This document shows positions 63,185 to 64,000 of a DNA stretch of 64,000 nt, piece after piece. The DNA lies in NCBI GenBank assembly GCA_009780115.1, contig WRAQ01000009.1, positions 1 through 64,000 on the forward strand. Reading direction: 5' to 3'. Position 1 is the first letter of the stretch. Each line of letters starts with the position of its first letter. The notes under the pieces are model-generated. The model did not search any database, had not been told where the DNA came from, and saw only the letters and a program-made list of their open reading frames with translations. Origin of the DNA: Lachnospiraceae bacterium (GTDB lineage: Bacteria > Bacillota > Clostridia > Lachnospirales > Lachnospiraceae). Position numbers and translations under genes: made by a program.

Positions 63185-64000
63185 TTATTTCGGTATTCCG
63201 GCAAAACCTTTCGCTAAATCATCATCGGTTGGGATATAATCGGTCATCAGGCCGTCATTATATTTTTCATAGGCTCCCATATCAAAGTAACCGGTGCCGG
63301 AAAGGCCAAAGAGAATTGTTTTTTCTTCCCCGGTTTCTTTGCATTTTAATGCTTCGTCAATTGCACCTTTTATCGCATGGGAACTCTCCGGCGCGGGAAG
63401 GATACCTTCACTGCGGGCGAACTGTTGGGCGGCGGCAAAAATTTCAGTTTGCCCCACCGCTCTTGCTTCCATCAACCCGTCATCATAAAGCTGCGACAAA
63501 GTCGAACTCATTCCGTGGAAACGTAAACCACCGGCATGTTCGGGCGCGGGCATAAAACCGGAGCCAAGGGTGTACATCTTCGCCAGCGGGCAAATCATGC
63601 CGGTATCGCAGAAGTCATAAGCATATGTTCCGCGGGTGAAAGTCGGGCATGATGCCGGTTCAACGGCGATAAAATGATAATCAGCTTCACCGCGTAATTT
63701 TTCACCAATAAATGGGGCAATCAAACCGCCAAGATTTGAACCGCCTCCGGCACAGCCAATGATAATATCCGGCTTGATGCCATATTTATCCATTGCCGCT
63801 TTGGCTTCAAGGCCGATAATTGACTGATGCAAAAGTACTTGGGCCAGAACCGAACCAAGGACATAACGATAACCTTCTGTTGTCACCGCTACCTCAACTG
63901 CTTCCGAAATAGCGCAGCCTAAACTGCCGCTGGTACCGGGGAAATCAGACAAAATCTTTTTTCCGACTTCAGTATCTGAAGACGGGGACGGGGTGACACT
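63185..64000 (-). CDS. TrpB2-like PLP-dependent tryptophan synthase beta chain, C-terminal part (cut by window edge)
   Basis: The minus strand is open from the window edge to the stop at 63185, giving at least 272 residues. An ATG-like start at 63952 is in fact an internal TTG codon, and the frame continues upstream with SVTPSPSSDTEVGKKIL. The GGGSNLGG phosphate-binding loop, EPASCPTFTRG, and PAPESSHAIKGA (conserved Glu and Ser-His) fit TrpB2-type enzymes, which condense indole and serine or act on phosphoserine. The PLP lysine lies outside the window. A terminator follows downstream. Confidence 0.88.
   Translation of the reverse strand, partial: SVTPSPSSDTEVGKKILSDFPGTSGSLGCAISEAVEVAVTTEGYRYVLGSVLAQVLLHQSIIGLEAKAAMDKYGIKPDIIIGCAGGGSNLGGLIAPFIGEKLRGEADYHFIAVEPASCPTFTRGTYAYDFCDTGMICPLAKMYTLGSGFMPAPEHAGGLRFHGMSSTLSQLYDDGLMEARAVGQTEIFAAAQQFARSEGILPAPESSHAIKGAIDEALKCKETGEEKTILFGLSGTGYFDMGAYEKYNDGLMTDYIPTDDDLAKGFAGIPK

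Noticed and set aside
1..64000. tRNA or rRNA genes
   Set aside because: No cloverleaf with a TTC-type T arm or rRNA core sequence was recognised by eye. A tRNA scan would settle this.

Overview
The window looks like a chromosomal segment of a low-to-moderate GC Gram-positive anaerobe of the class Clostridia (inference). The grounds are the ecfA1-ecfA2-ecfT-truA-rplM-rpsI block in the order usual for Firmicutes, strong AGGAGG-type ribosome binding sites, consensus sigma-A promoters, LytR-CpsA-Psr and GH25 wall enzymes, and two GH11 xylanases that suggest a plant-fibre or gut habitat. No rRNA, tRNA, CRISPR array or transposase was recognised. Nearly all genes lie on the minus strand.

Layout. 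1-2970: an aldo/keto reductase cut by the window edge, a membrane chemoreceptor, a GIY-YIG nuclease remnant and a HEPN/MNT toxin-antitoxin pair. 2986-8276: ribosomal proteins S9 and L13 with their own promoter and structured leader, a class 3 lipase, TruA and the ECF vitamin-transporter core. 8354-14590: envelope and secreted proteins (M15 peptidase, YhhN membrane protein, PrcB-like lipoprotein, HtrA protease, small secreted proteins) plus a decayed paralogue.

14572-22725 and 33794-52900 form a large surface-polysaccharide region: priming sugar transferase, at least four GT2 enzymes, LCP attachment enzyme, phosphoglucomutase, Wzm/Wzt-type ABC exporter, a WbdD-like methyltransferase/kinase fusion, RmlC, RmlA and RmlB (RmlD is not seen), and two GH25 muramidases. 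An Rhs locus (22802-33659) sits inside it: two glycine-rich paralogues, one ending in a Hint domain, and a roughly 2460-residue YD-repeat protein with a C-terminal His/Cys domain. Two DUF4143 ATPases, an EAL protein and a lipoprotein serpin are interspersed. 53236-64000: a zinc-ribbon protein, a degenerate SGNH protein, a candidate 6S-like RNA, a paired small multidrug-type transporter, a membrane protein apparently split in two, a formylglycine-type lipoprotein, two GH11 xylanases plus the relic of a third, two glycosyltransferases and a TrpB-like enzyme running off the edge.

The clearest unexplained signal is a family of intergenic repeats (13338, 15518, 45425 and 46937, with looser relatives at 18383 and 50361). 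Each copy folds into hairpins enclosed by a terminal stem. The stem sequence differs from copy to copy while base pairing is kept, and in several copies it touches or overlaps a stop codon. The most interesting gene-level signal is the WbdD-like chain terminator next to a Wzt with a long C-terminal domain, which implies a capped, ABC-exported glycan in a Gram-positive background.
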